Assembly: GCA_964354655.1 (NCBI GenBank)
Contig: CAYHAL010000001.1
Coordinates: 62,001 to 126,000 of the forward strand
Length of the DNA stretch: 64,000 nucleotides
Direction: 5' to 3'
From: E44-bin46 sp964354655
Lineage (GTDB): Bacteria; Chloroflexota; Dehalococcoidia; Dehalococcoidales; E44-bin46
Part shown: piece after piece, positions 52,793-61,555 of the stretch
How positions within the stretch are numbered: position 1 is the first letter of the stretch
Layout of the letters: each line of letters starts with the position of its first letter
Notes under the pieces: model-generated
What the model was told of the DNA's origin: nothing
What the model saw: only the letters and a program-made list of their open reading frames with translations
The model's database searches: none
Position numbers and translations under genes: made by a program

Positions 52793-53663
52793 ACAGAAGC
52801 CAGCTGACCCCAAAATTATGTTGACCATGGAACAGCTTTTAGATGGGTTAAGCTTGCATACCATCTGCAAAAGCGCCCATTGTCCCAATGTCGGAGAGTG
52901 TTTCTCTCGGAAAACGGCGACATTTCTAATTCTGGGAAACATCTGCACCCGACGCTGTACTTTTTGCGCGGTAGAGAAGGGGCACCCTCTTCCTGTAGAT
53001 GAGGCAGAGCCCCGCCACTTACTTGAGGCGGCGGAGAAACTGAACCTGAGCTACATCGTCATAACCTCCGTCACCAGAGACGACCTTGTTGATGGTGGCG
53101 CTTCCCAGTTTGCCAGGGTAATTAACATACTTCGTGAAAATAGAAGTGGGGCTATAGTTGAGGTTCTCATTCCCGATTTCCGTGGTTCCGCTGAAGCCCT
53201 TAAGGCAGTAGTAGAAGCTCATCCTGAAGTAATAAACCATAACGTGGAAACGATCCCCCGCCTCTATCCAGACGTCAGGCCGAGAGCGGACTACAGCCGT
53301 TCTTTAGAACTTCTGTTTATGGTGAAAAACCTAAACACGGAAATAATTACCAAATCTGGTCTAATGGTAGGCTTGGGCGAAACCAAGGAAGAGGTAGTGG
53401 AGGTTATGAAAGATCTAAGGGAAGCCAACTGTGACTTGCTTACCCTCGGTCAATACCTACAGCCTTCTCCCAAGCATCATCCTGTGGTCAGGTTTGTCCC
53501 CCCCGAGGAGTTTTCCCGATATAGAGACATAGGCAAGGAGATAGGATTTATTGAAGTTGCCGCCGCGCCTCTAGTCAGGAGTTCCTTCAAAGCGGCTGAG
53601 CTCTACGCTAAAGTAAAAGGCGATGCGCATAGTCTTGATAGCTCATCCTTCACTTGGGTCTAA
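52764..53663 (+). CDS. lipA: Lipoyl synthase LipA
   Basis: The 299-residue radical SAM enzyme inserts two sulfurs into octanoyl groups. The auxiliary cluster motif is CKSAHCPNVGEC, the radical SAM motif CTRRCTFC, and the closing RSSFKA Ser ligand is present. Other marks are SVTRDDLVDGGA and KSGLMVGLGET. It overlaps lipB at its 5' end and the formyltransferase gene by 41 bp at its 3' end. Confidence 0.96.
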   Translation: MKGRLPFWFKQKPADPKIMLTMEQLLDGLSLHTICKSAHCPNVGECFSRKTATFLILGNICTRRCTFCAVEKGHPLPVDEAEPRHLLEAAEKLNLSYIVITSVTRDDLVDGGASQFARVINILRENRSGAIVEVLIPDFRGSAEALKAVVEAHPEVINHNVETIPRLYPDVRPRADYSRSLELLFMVKNLNTEIITKSGLMVGLGETKEEVVEVMKDLREANCDLLTLGQYLQPSPKHHPVVRFVPPEEFSRYRDIGKEIGFIEVAAAPLVRSSFKAAELYAKVKGDAHSLDSSSFTWV

Positions 53664-54534
53664 AGTCCTTGAAGCTATTCTTAAAAGGGAAGAGGTGGTG
53701 GCGGTTTTTGCCCTTGGCGCTGACCCTGAGAAGCCAGCACTCCTTAAGGAATTAGCAGATACAAATGGCATTCCTTTCCATCAGCCGAGGCATATGAAGG
53801 ATGCCAGCGTTTGTGAAAGTATCGCCAGCTACAAGCCAGACCTAGGGGTGATGGCCTTCATCTCTGATATCGTGCCTTTAGCCATACTGGACTGCCCCAA
53901 GCTGGGGACAATCATGTATCATCCATCACTGTTGCCCAAGCATAGAGGCGGTAGCGCCTTGAACTGGCCTATAATTCAAGGGGAGACCAAGACCGGCTTA
54001 ACTATAATCTGGCCCGACCAGGGCATCGATACTGGTCCGATACTACTCCAGAGAAAAGTCGATATCCTCCCCGATGATACCGTGGGTTCCCTGTTCTTCA
54101 ATAAATTGTACCCTATGGGGGTGGAGGCATTAGTGGAGGCAATCCAGTTAATCAAAGAGGGAAAGGCACCCCGCATTCCACAGGATGATAGCCAGGCAAC
54201 CTATGAGCCATTATGCCGTGAGCAGCATGGTATCATTGACTGGACTAAGCCTGCCCAAGAGGTCTATAACCTGATTCGGGGCACTAATCCTCAGCCCGGA
54301 GCAAGCACAACTTGGCAAGGACAAAAACTGAAAATCTTCGATTCTGAGCTGGTAAAATCTACCCCAGCAGTTACCCCCGGTGAGGTCACCTCTATCAATG
54401 AGGAGGGGTTTGTTGTTGCTTGCCGGGATGGCAGTATCATAGTCAAGCGAGTTCAACCCGCCGGCGCTGGCAAAATCAGCGCCGCTGAGTTTATTAAAAA
54501 TGTCAATCTCAGGAAGGGCAACCGGCTGGGATAA
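53623..54534 (+). CDS. Formyltransferase-family protein (Fmt/FDH hydrolase-domain type)
   Basis: The 303-residue protein has the N-terminal formyltransferase fold with YHPSLLPKHRGGSALNWPI, where N, H and the later D of the family active site lie, and a C-terminal Fmt-like beta domain. The HPSLLPKHRG wording is closer to the hydrolase domain of 10-formyltetrahydrofolate dehydrogenase and related transferases than to classical Fmt. It uses formyl-THF; the acceptor is unknown. It starts inside lipA. Confidence 0.82.
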   Translation: MRIVLIAHPSLGSKVLEAILKREEVVAVFALGADPEKPALLKELADTNGIPFHQPRHMKDASVCESIASYKPDLGVMAFISDIVPLAILDCPKLGTIMYHPSLLPKHRGGSALNWPIIQGETKTGLTIIWPDQGIDTGPILLQRKVDILPDDTVGSLFFNKLYPMGVEALVEAIQLIKEGKAPRIPQDDSQATYEPLCREQHGIIDWTKPAQEVYNLIRGTNPQPGASTTWQGQKLKIFDSELVKSTPAVTPGEVTSINEEGFVVACRDGSIIVKRVQPAGAGKISAAEFIKNVNLRKGNRLG

Positions 54535-54591
54535 CGCCACTTTTTCCCCAGGTCTCCCTAGGCTAGATTCTATTAAAGTAGGCACCTCTCT

Positions 54592-54620
54592 TTGACAAAC
54601 GGGGATTTAGAGCTTAAAAT
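54592..54620 (+). promoter_or_regulatory. Near-perfect promoter of a truncated tRNA-Gly
   Basis: TTGACA at 54592-54597 and TAAAAT at 54615-54620 are exactly 17 bp apart, 13 bases before the first base of the tRNA-Gly fragment. Confidence 0.7.
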
Positions 54621-54632
54621 AGATACGATTTA

Positions 54633-54674
54633 GCGGGAGTAACTCAGTTGGCAGAGTCCCTGCCTTCCAAGCAG
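54633..54674 (+). pseudogene. Truncated tRNA-Gly (TCC), 5' half only
   Basis: Bases match the acceptor strand GCGGGAG, D-arm and the anticodon arm (TGCCTTCCAAGCA) of tRNA-Gly with anticodon TCC. After the anticodon stem the sequence breaks off into TCTCCCCACC; the T-arm is missing. It cannot fold as a tRNA. The TCTCCC that follows could be the remnant of the 3' acceptor strand, implying an internal deletion. Confidence 0.75.
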
Positions 54675-54764
54675 TCTCCCCACCCTCAAAGCTAGACGAC
54701 TCGGATTTAGATACGGAATCAGCATCACGAGGCAGGCACCCCTCTGTTCCCCGATATTTATATC

Positions 54765-54938
54765 TCATTCTTGGACCTCCTTACTTGATTTCTCTTCGCT
54801 CTCAAGCTTGTTGATTATTGCTTCTTCTAGCCACCGCCCAAGCGTTTTCTTTTGCATCACAGCCCTAACACGCGCTCTGTGCAAAATGTCAGGGTCTACT
54901 CTCACACCAACTGCTGGTTTTGACCTCTTTTTCTTCAT
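54765..54938 (-). CDS. Small ribbon-helix-helix-like DNA-binding protein
   Basis: A 57-residue basic protein opening MKKKRSKPAVGVRVDPDIL, then HRARVRAVMQKKTLGRWLEEAI, the beta-strand plus two-helix pattern of ribbon-helix-helix proteins. Such small proteins regulate plasmid or mobile-element genes. There is no strong ribosome site before the ATG. On the minus strand a second short frame overlaps its stop and runs back over the tRNA-Gly fragment, unlikely to be a gene. Confidence 0.65.
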   Translation of the reverse strand: MKKKRSKPAVGVRVDPDILHRARVRAVMQKKTLGRWLEEAIINKLESEEKSSKEVQE

Positions 54939-55611
54939 ATATTAAAACATAGCACTTGTGCACAACTTTGTCAAGTTCGAGCGACGCGGGTCACCATTTA
55001 TCAATCTGCCATCAGAACTGCCTACATGGGGCTGAAGTGGCTGACGGCTTTGAGGAGTCCACTGCCACCTTTTTATGTCTGAAAGAAAGATGTTTTCGGT
55101 GCTGTTGCTCTCCCGTCTTTGACTGATAACTTGGCCGGCACTTTGCTTGTTGCACTGGGGGTACACCAAATATGCGGTCAATGGCACAAAACTGCACGTT
55201 CCAGCTATGCAGCTAGTCATGCGGTTTTCTGCACTCCCTTGCTATGCAGGCAGCCTTTTTTGGAGCCGTCTTGGGCTTATTGAGGGGGAGGGGGGAGGGG
55301 GCACCTCCCTACATTCGGACCGGCCTTTATTCTGAAGTGCCGTCTTCCACAGGCGAAACCTCTGCGGTATCTGCTGCATAAGAGATGCCAGCGGTTAGCG
55401 CTACACCTGTGCCCAACGGCTAGGGGGTATTGTCTGGGTGAAGAGGCCTGGTTTTGCTGGGTAACAATATTCTCTTTTGTTGGGTGATCGCTGTCAGTAA
55501 GCGTCTGGACATCTATCGGCAACAATCACACTTTCCGATGAATTGTGTCTCACCTTTCATCGCAGTTGACGCTACCTGTCCATCCCCCTCCAGATTGAAA
55601 GATGCTGGCTA
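54939..55611. other. 673-bp stretch with no convincing gene
   Basis: Short frames on both strands lack ribosome sites, conserved motifs or sensible amino acid composition. A 31-codon minus-strand piece with a signal-peptide-like GTGVALTAGISYAADT stretch near 55350 may be remnant coding sequence. The segment looks like decayed DNA behind the broken tRNA-Gly. Confidence 0.5.
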
Positions 55612-56067
55612 CTATACTATTTCCTTGCCGGTAAGGCTTGAAATATCAATCCTTACTACTAAGACAGAGGCAAGTGCCGATTCTAAAAAGTCGAAGTTAC
55701 CTTCACTATAGTGTCGCATAATCAACCTCAAGGCATAGCGTTTCTCTTGATCATCTTCTAGAATAGAGGCTCTTCCTATCCCGACGACACTCTTTCCTTT
55801 CATCAACCAATCACAGGGATCCTTAGATTTTTCTAATTTTACATCAATATCCACTTCAAAGCAGACTTTATTGTTCTTCTTGATAAGTTCAGCCTTCCGC
55901 CCCTTTAAATTACCGTGGAAGTAAAGGGCACCTCTTTCATAGCCAAAACAGACAGGAATTATATATGGCTCATCATCATCCACTAAACCAAGACGACAGA
56001 TAGGTGCCTTTTCTATAATCTCTTCAATCCTATCAATGTTAGTAATCTTGGTGACTTTGTATGTCAT
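55612..56067 (-). CDS. PNPOx-family FMN-binding split-barrel protein
   Basis: A 151-residue protein of the pyridoxamine-phosphate oxidase/NimA-like fold, with APICRLGLVDDDEPYIIPV, YFHGNLKGRKAELI and a VGIGRASILEDDQEK segment. Members bind FMN or F420 and reduce small compounds. A short-range ribosome site (AGGCAAAG) precedes the ATG. It is the only intact gene in a decayed region, suggesting it is still in use. Confidence 0.85.
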   Translation of the reverse strand: MTYKVTKITNIDRIEEIIEKAPICRLGLVDDDEPYIIPVCFGYERGALYFHGNLKGRKAELIKKNNKVCFEVDIDVKLEKSKDPCDWLMKGKSVVGIGRASILEDDQEKRYALRLIMRHYSEGNFDFLESALASVLVVRIDISSLTGKEIV

Positions 56068-56197
56068 GCCTTTGCCTCCTCATAGACCGGAATGGAATAT
56101 TGGCTTACCTTCTCGATGAGCTGATCTGGTCCCTTCTTAGCCACTCGTGTACTCAGAAAAGTGTGACCCTGAGGGCTGCTCAGTTCCACAGACTGGA

Positions 56198-56422
56198 CTA
56201 CAGTCGTCGCGTATCATTACCATATACAATGTCCTCATAAGCGCCCAAATCCTCGAGCTTGCTATTCAAGGGTAGCGCTACCTCCCGATCGGCGCTATCC
56301 AGCGTTTGGGAGAGAAGACTGAGTGCGCTCAAGATTGCAGGCTTGCCAGAGTTGTTTGGCCCAAAGAATAGATTAATTTTGGTTAGTGGAATATCAAGTG
56401 CTTCAAATGCCCTATAGTTTCG
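56198..56422 (-). pseudogene. N-terminal remnant of an AAA/OLD-like ATPase
   Basis: A minus-strand frame reads NYRAFEALDIPLTKINLFFG, then PNNSGKPAILSALSLLSQTL, ending in a TAG after about 74 codons. This is the start of an AAA_15/OLD-type ATPase with a Walker A in which the usual Ser is Pro (GKPA instead of GKSA). A stop directly precedes it and no start codon is in frame, so it is a fragment. Confidence 0.75.
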
Positions 56423-56425
56423 TTA

Positions 56426-56965
56426 GACACAATCTCCTTATCATGTCGATTACTGTAAATCATCTTCTAGGATTTTACATGTCGCGTATCATATCTTACC
56501 ACAGACCGATCAACATATCACACTACTGGTGCTAGTTGGCTGAACAATGTGATGAATTGTGTACGGTGAGCTACAGCCATAGTCACTCTCACTGTGGTCC
56601 ACGCTACCCCATACCTTGAGTATGCTTGGACAAGCACTTGTTGTAGGGAAATGCTTCGCGGCTCCTTCTCGTGAAGTCCCATATATTGGTTGCCCTTTGT
56701 CGCGAGTTCGCCCAACGTGCAGTACGTTGATAATGAAACGGTCGTCCTGTCGCTAGCAAAGTCTGTAGGCATAATCATGCCACTAATCGTAAAAGGCTGC
56801 ACCAAAGCAAAAAGAACCAAGATCTGTTGAGGTTATTGCTTATGGGCGAATGATGAAAATAATCACTATGTACGAGCTGAGAACAGAGCTCCTCGTCGGT
56901 GTAGGAGATTACTGATTTTGCCGATTGCGCTTTCCCGGTGTGTCCATGCGCAATCGACACTCTTA
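56426..56965. other. 540-bp stretch with no convincing gene
   Basis: A 100-codon minus-strand frame (56518-56820) has no recognisable family motif. No RNA gene or terminator is apparent. It lies between the ATPase remnant and the Lrp regulator. Confidence 0.4.
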
Positions 56966-57469
56966 CTATCGTCTCTTCTGTTCCTCCCTCAGCAAAGAAA
57001 CGTTGAGGTTACTAATCAGTTGGCTAGTATCTATTCCCGAGGACTTGCCTTTGATCACGTCCAGGTTGACAAAGGTTTCGCTTCTTAGAATGCTAGGGAT
57101 GGCGGAGATTTCATTTTCAATAAAGTCGGAAAGCTCCTTGTGTGACCGGGTCACGATTATGGCCATAAGGTCATACCTGCCAGTGACAAAGGCCAGGTAG
57201 CATACGTTTGGATTTTTAGCTAGAGCATCCGCTACCTTTCTCAAGTCTGCCATCCTGACCTGGAGCCCGATAATGCTTGTCAACCTGTAGCCCAGCTCGC
57301 TCAAATTAGGCAAGGCCACTATCTCTAGGATATTCCTCCGTAGAAGGTGTTTTACCCTCGTCCTTACTGTGCCTTCAACCACTCCCAACTTCCTAGCGAG
57401 GTCTGTATAGCTTGTTCTTCCGTCCTTGTGTAGCTCCTCTATGAGCCTGTGATCAAACTCGTCAATCAT
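56966..57469 (-). CDS. Lrp/AsnC-family transcriptional regulator
   Basis: This 167-residue protein has an N-terminal helix-turn-helix (DLARKLGVVEGTVRTRVKHL, about 22-42) and a C-terminal RAM ligand-binding domain (GLQVRMADLRKVADAL, VTGRYDLMAIIVTRS). Lrp proteins sense amino acids and often regulate a neighbouring amino acid gene; alanine dehydrogenase is encoded divergently on the other side of the 428-bp spacer, so it is a good candidate target. Confidence 0.9.
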   Translation of the reverse strand: MIDEFDHRLIEELHKDGRTSYTDLARKLGVVEGTVRTRVKHLLRRNILEIVALPNLSELGYRLTSIIGLQVRMADLRKVADALAKNPNVCYLAFVTGRYDLMAIIVTRSHKELSDFIENEISAIPSILRSETFVNLDVIKGKSSGIDTSQLISNLNVSLLREEQKRR

Positions 57470-57741
57470 CTCGCCCTCATAGTAACTTTTTACTTTTAAT
57501 ATTATACCACAGTTTACGATTCCGAGCAGCTCTCAAAAAAAGAGCCGAATAAAACGCAAGCTGAAGCAAATTAAGTTCGCATTTCGCAATCAATTGGCTA
57601 CTCCAATTCATACGGTTTTCGCAGATTTTTAGACCGTAGACGCCTTGACAAATGATGGCATCCTTGATAAAGTGGTGGTAATTTTTTGGGATTCGTAAAA
57701 ACTGAGTTACATCTGGCCATTATGATAACCGTGGCAACAAA

Positions 57742-57795
57742 TCAAAGAGAAGCAATGACAATACTAGCAATAAATGCTACGACCAACTTCTTCAT
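57742..57795 (-). CDS. Possible 17-residue leader-like peptide
   Basis: On the minus strand a strong AGGAGGGAAGG precedes an ATG at 57795 that encodes MKKLVVAFIASIVIASL and stops. It resembles a bare signal peptide. It is probably a truncated small lipoprotein or exported-protein gene; a functional leader is possible but unproven. Confidence 0.35.
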   Translation of the reverse strand: MKKLVVAFIASIVIASL

Positions 57796-57819
57796 CCTTC
57801 CCTCCTTTCTTCGGCTCTG

Positions 57820-57846
57820 CTGGGGGACACTACCGGCGTCCCCCAG
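57820..57846. terminator. Hairpin upstream of alanine dehydrogenase
   Basis: A 9-bp perfect stem (CTGGGGGAC / GTCCCCCAG) with a 9-base loop lies 52 bp before the alanine dehydrogenase ATG. It could terminate the small minus-strand transcript or be an operator in the ald leader. Confidence 0.45.
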
Positions 57847-57897
57847 CGCCGATGCCGAAATGGTTAATATCTACCTCCTAGAAATACGAGGCCATAA

Positions 57898-59022
57898 ATG
57901 ATTGTCGGTGTTCTTAAGGAAGTAAAGACTGATGAGTATAGAGTTGCTGCTCTACCTATGTCAGTAGGAGCTCTTACTAAGGCTGGGCACCAAGTGTTGG
58001 TGCAAGCCACGGCTGGAAATGGGAGCGGTTTTTCCGATGAAGAGTATGTTGAGGCCGGAGCTACCTTAGTGAGCACGGCTGAGGAGGTCTGGGACCGAGC
58101 GGATATGATTTACCATGTCAAAGAACCTATCCCTAGTGAGTACCCATTACTTAAGAAAGACCAAATTCTCTTCGCCTACCTTCACTTGGCCACTAGCAAA
58201 GAACTTACACTTGCCCTTATGGATAGGGAAGTGGTTGCAATAGCCTATGAGACAGTAGAGTTACCTGATGGCTCTCTGCCTCTGCTCAGTCCAATGAGTG
58301 AGGTTGCTGGAGTACTAGCTACTCAAATAGCAGCTTGTTATCTATGGAGAACGCATCAGGGCTGTGGGAAGTTACTCGGCGGTATTACCGGGGTACCACC
58401 TGCCAAGGTGGTCGTTCTCGGCGCTGGTATCGTCGGCAGTAGTGCCACCAGGATCGCTCTCGGCTTAGGGGCTCATGTTATCATTGTTGATAAAGACATG
58501 AGGCGTTTGTCTTGCCTAAACGAAGTGTTTCAAGGCCGTCTTGAGACAGTAGCTTCAAATCCATATAATATTGCTAGTGCTGTTAAACAAGCAGATGTAG
58601 TCATTGGGGCTGTCTTACAGAAAGGTGCAAGGGCGCCTATTATGGTTACTAGAGACATGGTCAAGACTATGAAACCGGGGGCGGTTATTGTTGATGTTGC
58701 CGTAGACCAAGGGGGATGTATCGAAACTACCCATCCTACAACACATAGTGACCCTATCTATATTACTGATGGTGTTATCCACTACTGTGTTACCAATATG
58801 CCGGGAATTGTTCCTCGAACCTCCACTATTGCCTTATCCGATGCCACCCTACCTTATGCGTTAAAGTTAGCGAATTTGGGTTATCAAGAAGCTCTAAGGT
58901 CTGACGAAGCATTGAGGGGAGGGCTAAATGTGTTTGAAGGCAAAGTCACTAATAGATTCGTTGCTGAATCGCTTGGCTTAGAATATATTCCTTATGAGCC
59001 TGGGATTACGGCGAGGCGGTGA
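57898..59022 (+). CDS. ald: Alanine dehydrogenase
   Basis: The 374-residue enzyme interconverts alanine and pyruvate plus ammonium with NAD. It starts MIVGVLKEVKTDEYRVAALP, contains HVKEPIPSEYPLL and LFAYLHLATSKEL (catalytic Lys and His regions), and the NAD site LGAGIVGSSATRIALGLGAHV. Two Cys differ from typical enzymes but no key residue is lost. It heads a plus-strand group with a class III aminotransferase, SDR and binding protein. Confidence 0.95.
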   Translation: MIVGVLKEVKTDEYRVAALPMSVGALTKAGHQVLVQATAGNGSGFSDEEYVEAGATLVSTAEEVWDRADMIYHVKEPIPSEYPLLKKDQILFAYLHLATSKELTLALMDREVVAIAYETVELPDGSLPLLSPMSEVAGVLATQIAACYLWRTHQGCGKLLGGITGVPPAKVVVLGAGIVGSSATRIALGLGAHVIIVDKDMRRLSCLNEVFQGRLETVASNPYNIASAVKQADVVIGAVLQKGARAPIMVTRDMVKTMKPGAVIVDVAVDQGGCIETTHPTTHSDPIYITDGVIHYCVTNMPGIVPRTSTIALSDATLPYALKLANLGYQEALRSDEALRGGLNVFEGKVTNRFVAESLGLEYIPYEPGITARR

Positions 59023-59136
59023 GTAAAGTAGAGACGGACAAAACGGCAGGGGGATATCTAGTTAATTCTGTTGCTGGTTGAGTGGCTACCTCTTGAGGGT
59101 TGCAAGAAAACAATAGAATAAAAGGGAGGATTAACA

Positions 59137-60480
59137 ATGGTTGGCAAGCGAACACAGGAACTTCTTAAAAGTGATTCAAAGCATGTATTCCATCACTTCG
59201 GAGTAGTTGGAGCTGGGATAGAGGTAATTTGGGAAAAGGGCAAAGGTGTCATGCTATGGGACACTGAGGGCAAGGAATACATAGATGTCTGCTCTTCCCA
59301 ATCAGATTGTGTGAATTTGGGCTATGGTCGCAAGGAGATAATTGATGCTGCAACGGAGCAGATGAACAGGATAGCATATGCTTCAACTATGCCCCCGTTT
59401 AGCAATGTAGCGGTGATTGAATGTGCTGAGAAGCTAGCTAAGATTACTCCCGAGAATATAAACCATTTCTTCTTCTGTTCCGGTGGCTCAGAAGCTGTTG
59501 AGACAGGCTTTAAAATTGCCAAGAAATACTGGAATTTTATCGGTCAGGCAAATAAGTGTAAAATCATCTGCTTGGCTAATTGTTACCATGGTTCCTTGCT
59601 TTTCACCGGGAGCCTTACCTGGGAGTGGCCGATGCGGGAGAAACTTGGTCCCGAGGTTCCTTACATAGTTCGCATACCTTCCTACACTTGCTATCGGTGC
59701 TCCTTCGGCCTTAACTACCCTGATTGTGGCATCCGATGTGCTAAATTCCTTGAGACTGCTATTGACCAGGAGGGGGAATTTAGCGTTGCTGTCTTTATTG
59801 CCGAGCCAGAGCAAGGTGTTGGCGGTTATATCTCACCACCGCCGGAGTACTTCCCCATGGTAGCCAAGATATGTAAAGACCACAATGTATTACTCATTAT
59901 AGATGAGGTTATGAGTGGCTTTTGCCGGACAGGCAAGATGCTTGCCCTTGAGCACTGGAATCTTAGGCCCGATATTCTGCTCATGTCAAAGGGGATTAAC
60001 AGCGCTTACATACCCTTCGGCGCGGTAGGTGTTTCTGACGAAGTGTACAAGCCATTCGTGGGTAATATGTTCCTGCATGGCATGACTCAATCTGGCAATC
60101 CTGTCGGCTGCGCTACTTCAAGTGCTGCCATCGATGTCTATATTAAGGAGAAGATAGCTGAGAATGCGGCTAAGGTAGGTCAGCATGTTAAAAAGCGTTT
60201 TCAAAAGGAGCTCTTGCCACTTCCCCATGTAGGTGATGATAGTGGATTGGGCTTGATGCTTTCATTAGAGATAGTTGCTGACAAGGCCACCAAGGCTAGA
60301 TATGGCCTAGGGAAAATGCTTGAGATAAGGCAACGGCTTCTGGACAAGAGCATTTACGCCCGTGTTACCAGTTCTATCTATGGTGACCGGTTGCATTTTG
60401 GTCCACCGTGTATAATAACTCAGGCGGAAGCAGATAAAGCAGTTGACCTGATTTATTCTGTGCTAAAAGATATTAAATAA
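59137..60480 (+). CDS. Class III PLP aminotransferase
   Basis: The 447-residue enzyme is an omega-amino acid:pyruvate/2-oxo acid type aminotransferase. It has FFCSGGSEAVETGFKIAKKYW, the FIAEPEQGVGGYISPPPEY segment, IDEVMSGFCRTGKM, and the PLP Lys in LMSKGINSAYIPFGAV. A Cys-rich insertion (CYRCSFGLNYPDCGIRC) is present. Paired with alanine dehydrogenase, it would pass amino groups to pyruvate, with alanine dehydrogenase regenerating pyruvate. Candidate substrates are beta-alanine, GABA or taurine-like amines; none can be selected. Confidence 0.9.
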   Translation: MVGKRTQELLKSDSKHVFHHFGVVGAGIEVIWEKGKGVMLWDTEGKEYIDVCSSQSDCVNLGYGRKEIIDAATEQMNRIAYASTMPPFSNVAVIECAEKLAKITPENINHFFFCSGGSEAVETGFKIAKKYWNFIGQANKCKIICLANCYHGSLLFTGSLTWEWPMREKLGPEVPYIVRIPSYTCYRCSFGLNYPDCGIRCAKFLETAIDQEGEFSVAVFIAEPEQGVGGYISPPPEYFPMVAKICKDHNVLLIIDEVMSGFCRTGKMLALEHWNLRPDILLMSKGINSAYIPFGAVGVSDEVYKPFVGNMFLHGMTQSGNPVGCATSSAAIDVYIKEKIAENAAKVGQHVKKRFQKELLPLPHVGDDSGLGLMLSLEIVADKATKARYGLGKMLEIRQRLLDKSIYARVTSSIYGDRLHFGPPCIITQAEADKAVDLIYSVLKDIK

Positions 60481-60702
60481 GTTATAGTGGTGTTAGTGAT
60501 AGTTTTTAGATAATCAAATCATGCCTTGCTCTCGAGGTGGTGGGATTGAAATTGGGTATGGGCTGTAGGTCACAGTAGAGGGTGTTTGTTAATTGACTTT
60601 CTAAGACGAGTTATTGGCAACTTAGGGGTGTCGGGCATTTAACTGATTCAAGCTTAGGGGAGGCCAAACAGTATCAGTGTTGGCGAGGAGGGAAAGTTTG
60701 GA

Positions 60703-61539
60703 ATGGTCCCCAAAGAACTCAGTGTTGAGGGCAAGCTAGCCATTGTTACCGGAGCCGGACGGGGTATTGGCAAGGCTATCGCTTTAGTGCTGGCTGAGGG
60801 TGGGGCAGATATCGTTGTCATCGCCCGCACCGCAAAGCAGATAGAACAAACAGCGGAAGAGATCCGTAAGTTGGGACAAAAAGCTCTGGCCATACCTACG
60901 GATGTAACCAAGGAAGATCAGGTAAGAAGAGCCGTAGAGCAGACCATCTCACAATTCAGCAAAATTGATATCCTAGTCAATAACGCTGGCATTGGTCCCC
61001 CTGAGAAGCCGGTTGTCTTCATTCCTGGGGCAAAATTCCCCGGATGGGAGCTAACGGATAATTGGGATAAGCAACTAACTCCAGAAGAATGGAATCAGGT
61101 TATAGCCACCAACTTGACCAGCGCTCTTCTCTTTGCCCAAGCAGTCGGACCTCACATGTTGCGGCAGAAGAAGGGCAAAGTCATTAATATCAGCTCCGGT
61201 AGTGCTGACCTGGGTACCCCCTACTGGGCCCCGTATTGTACTAGCAAAGCAGCGTTGAGCATGTTTACTCGCTGCCTGGCTTCAGAGTGGGCTCCGTTTA
61301 ACATTTGCGTGAATGCTATTGGCCCCGGTAACACAAGGACTGAAATGATGGAAAAAATTATGAAAGAGGACCCAAAAGCAGCAGCATGGGTTCTCGCTGC
61401 AATTCCAATGGGGCGATTGGCTGAGCCACGAGAAATTGCCCTTTTAGCGTTTTACCTCGCTTCTGATGCATCTAATTTTTTGACCGGACAGACTATCTAC
61501 ATAGATGGTGGTCAACTGGGTATGGGGCGAGGTCCATAA
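60703..61539 (+). CDS. SDR-family oxidoreductase
   Basis: A 278-residue short-chain dehydrogenase with TGAGRGIGKAI, NNAGIGPP, the Ser and YCTSKAALSMF active site, and the YIDGGQLGMGRGP end. The Ala-Arg after the second strand (VIARTA) suggests NADP(H). It would handle the aldehyde or alcohol produced by the aminotransferase step, for example reduction of a semialdehyde; this is inferred from order. Confidence 0.9.
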   Translation: MVPKELSVEGKLAIVTGAGRGIGKAIALVLAEGGADIVVIARTAKQIEQTAEEIRKLGQKALAIPTDVTKEDQVRRAVEQTISQFSKIDILVNNAGIGPPEKPVVFIPGAKFPGWELTDNWDKQLTPEEWNQVIATNLTSALLFAQAVGPHMLRQKKGKVINISSGSADLGTPYWAPYCTSKAALSMFTRCLASEWAPFNICVNAIGPGNTRTEMMEKIMKEDPKAAAWVLAAIPMGRLAEPREIALLAFYLASDASNFLTGQTIYIDGGQLGMGRGP

Positions 61540-61555
61540 TTACGAACAGCTACCT

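Noticed and set aside
54965..55000. TTCGAGC followed by CACCA near 54975, resembling a tRNA 3' end
   Set aside because: The flanking bases do not pair to form a T-arm or an acceptor stem, and no 5' half fits.
54942..55220. 92-codon minus-strand frame in the decayed region
   Set aside because: No ribosome site, no recognisable motif and irregular composition; probably chance.
56205..56492. 12-bp direct repeat GTCGCGTATCAT around the ATPase remnant
   Set aside because: Repeats of this length are expected by chance in a window of this size; no other sign of a mobile end.
56518..56820. 100-codon minus-strand frame before the Lrp regulator
   Set aside because: No family motif or ribosome site; not supported as a gene.
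28091..61539. Taurine to isethionate route (aminotransferase, Ald, SDR and glycyl radical enzyme as isethionate lyase)
   Set aside because: The ald-aminotransferase set is about 26 kb from the glycyl radical enzyme, and the enzyme lacks the Glu that isethionate lyases have after the thiyl Cys.
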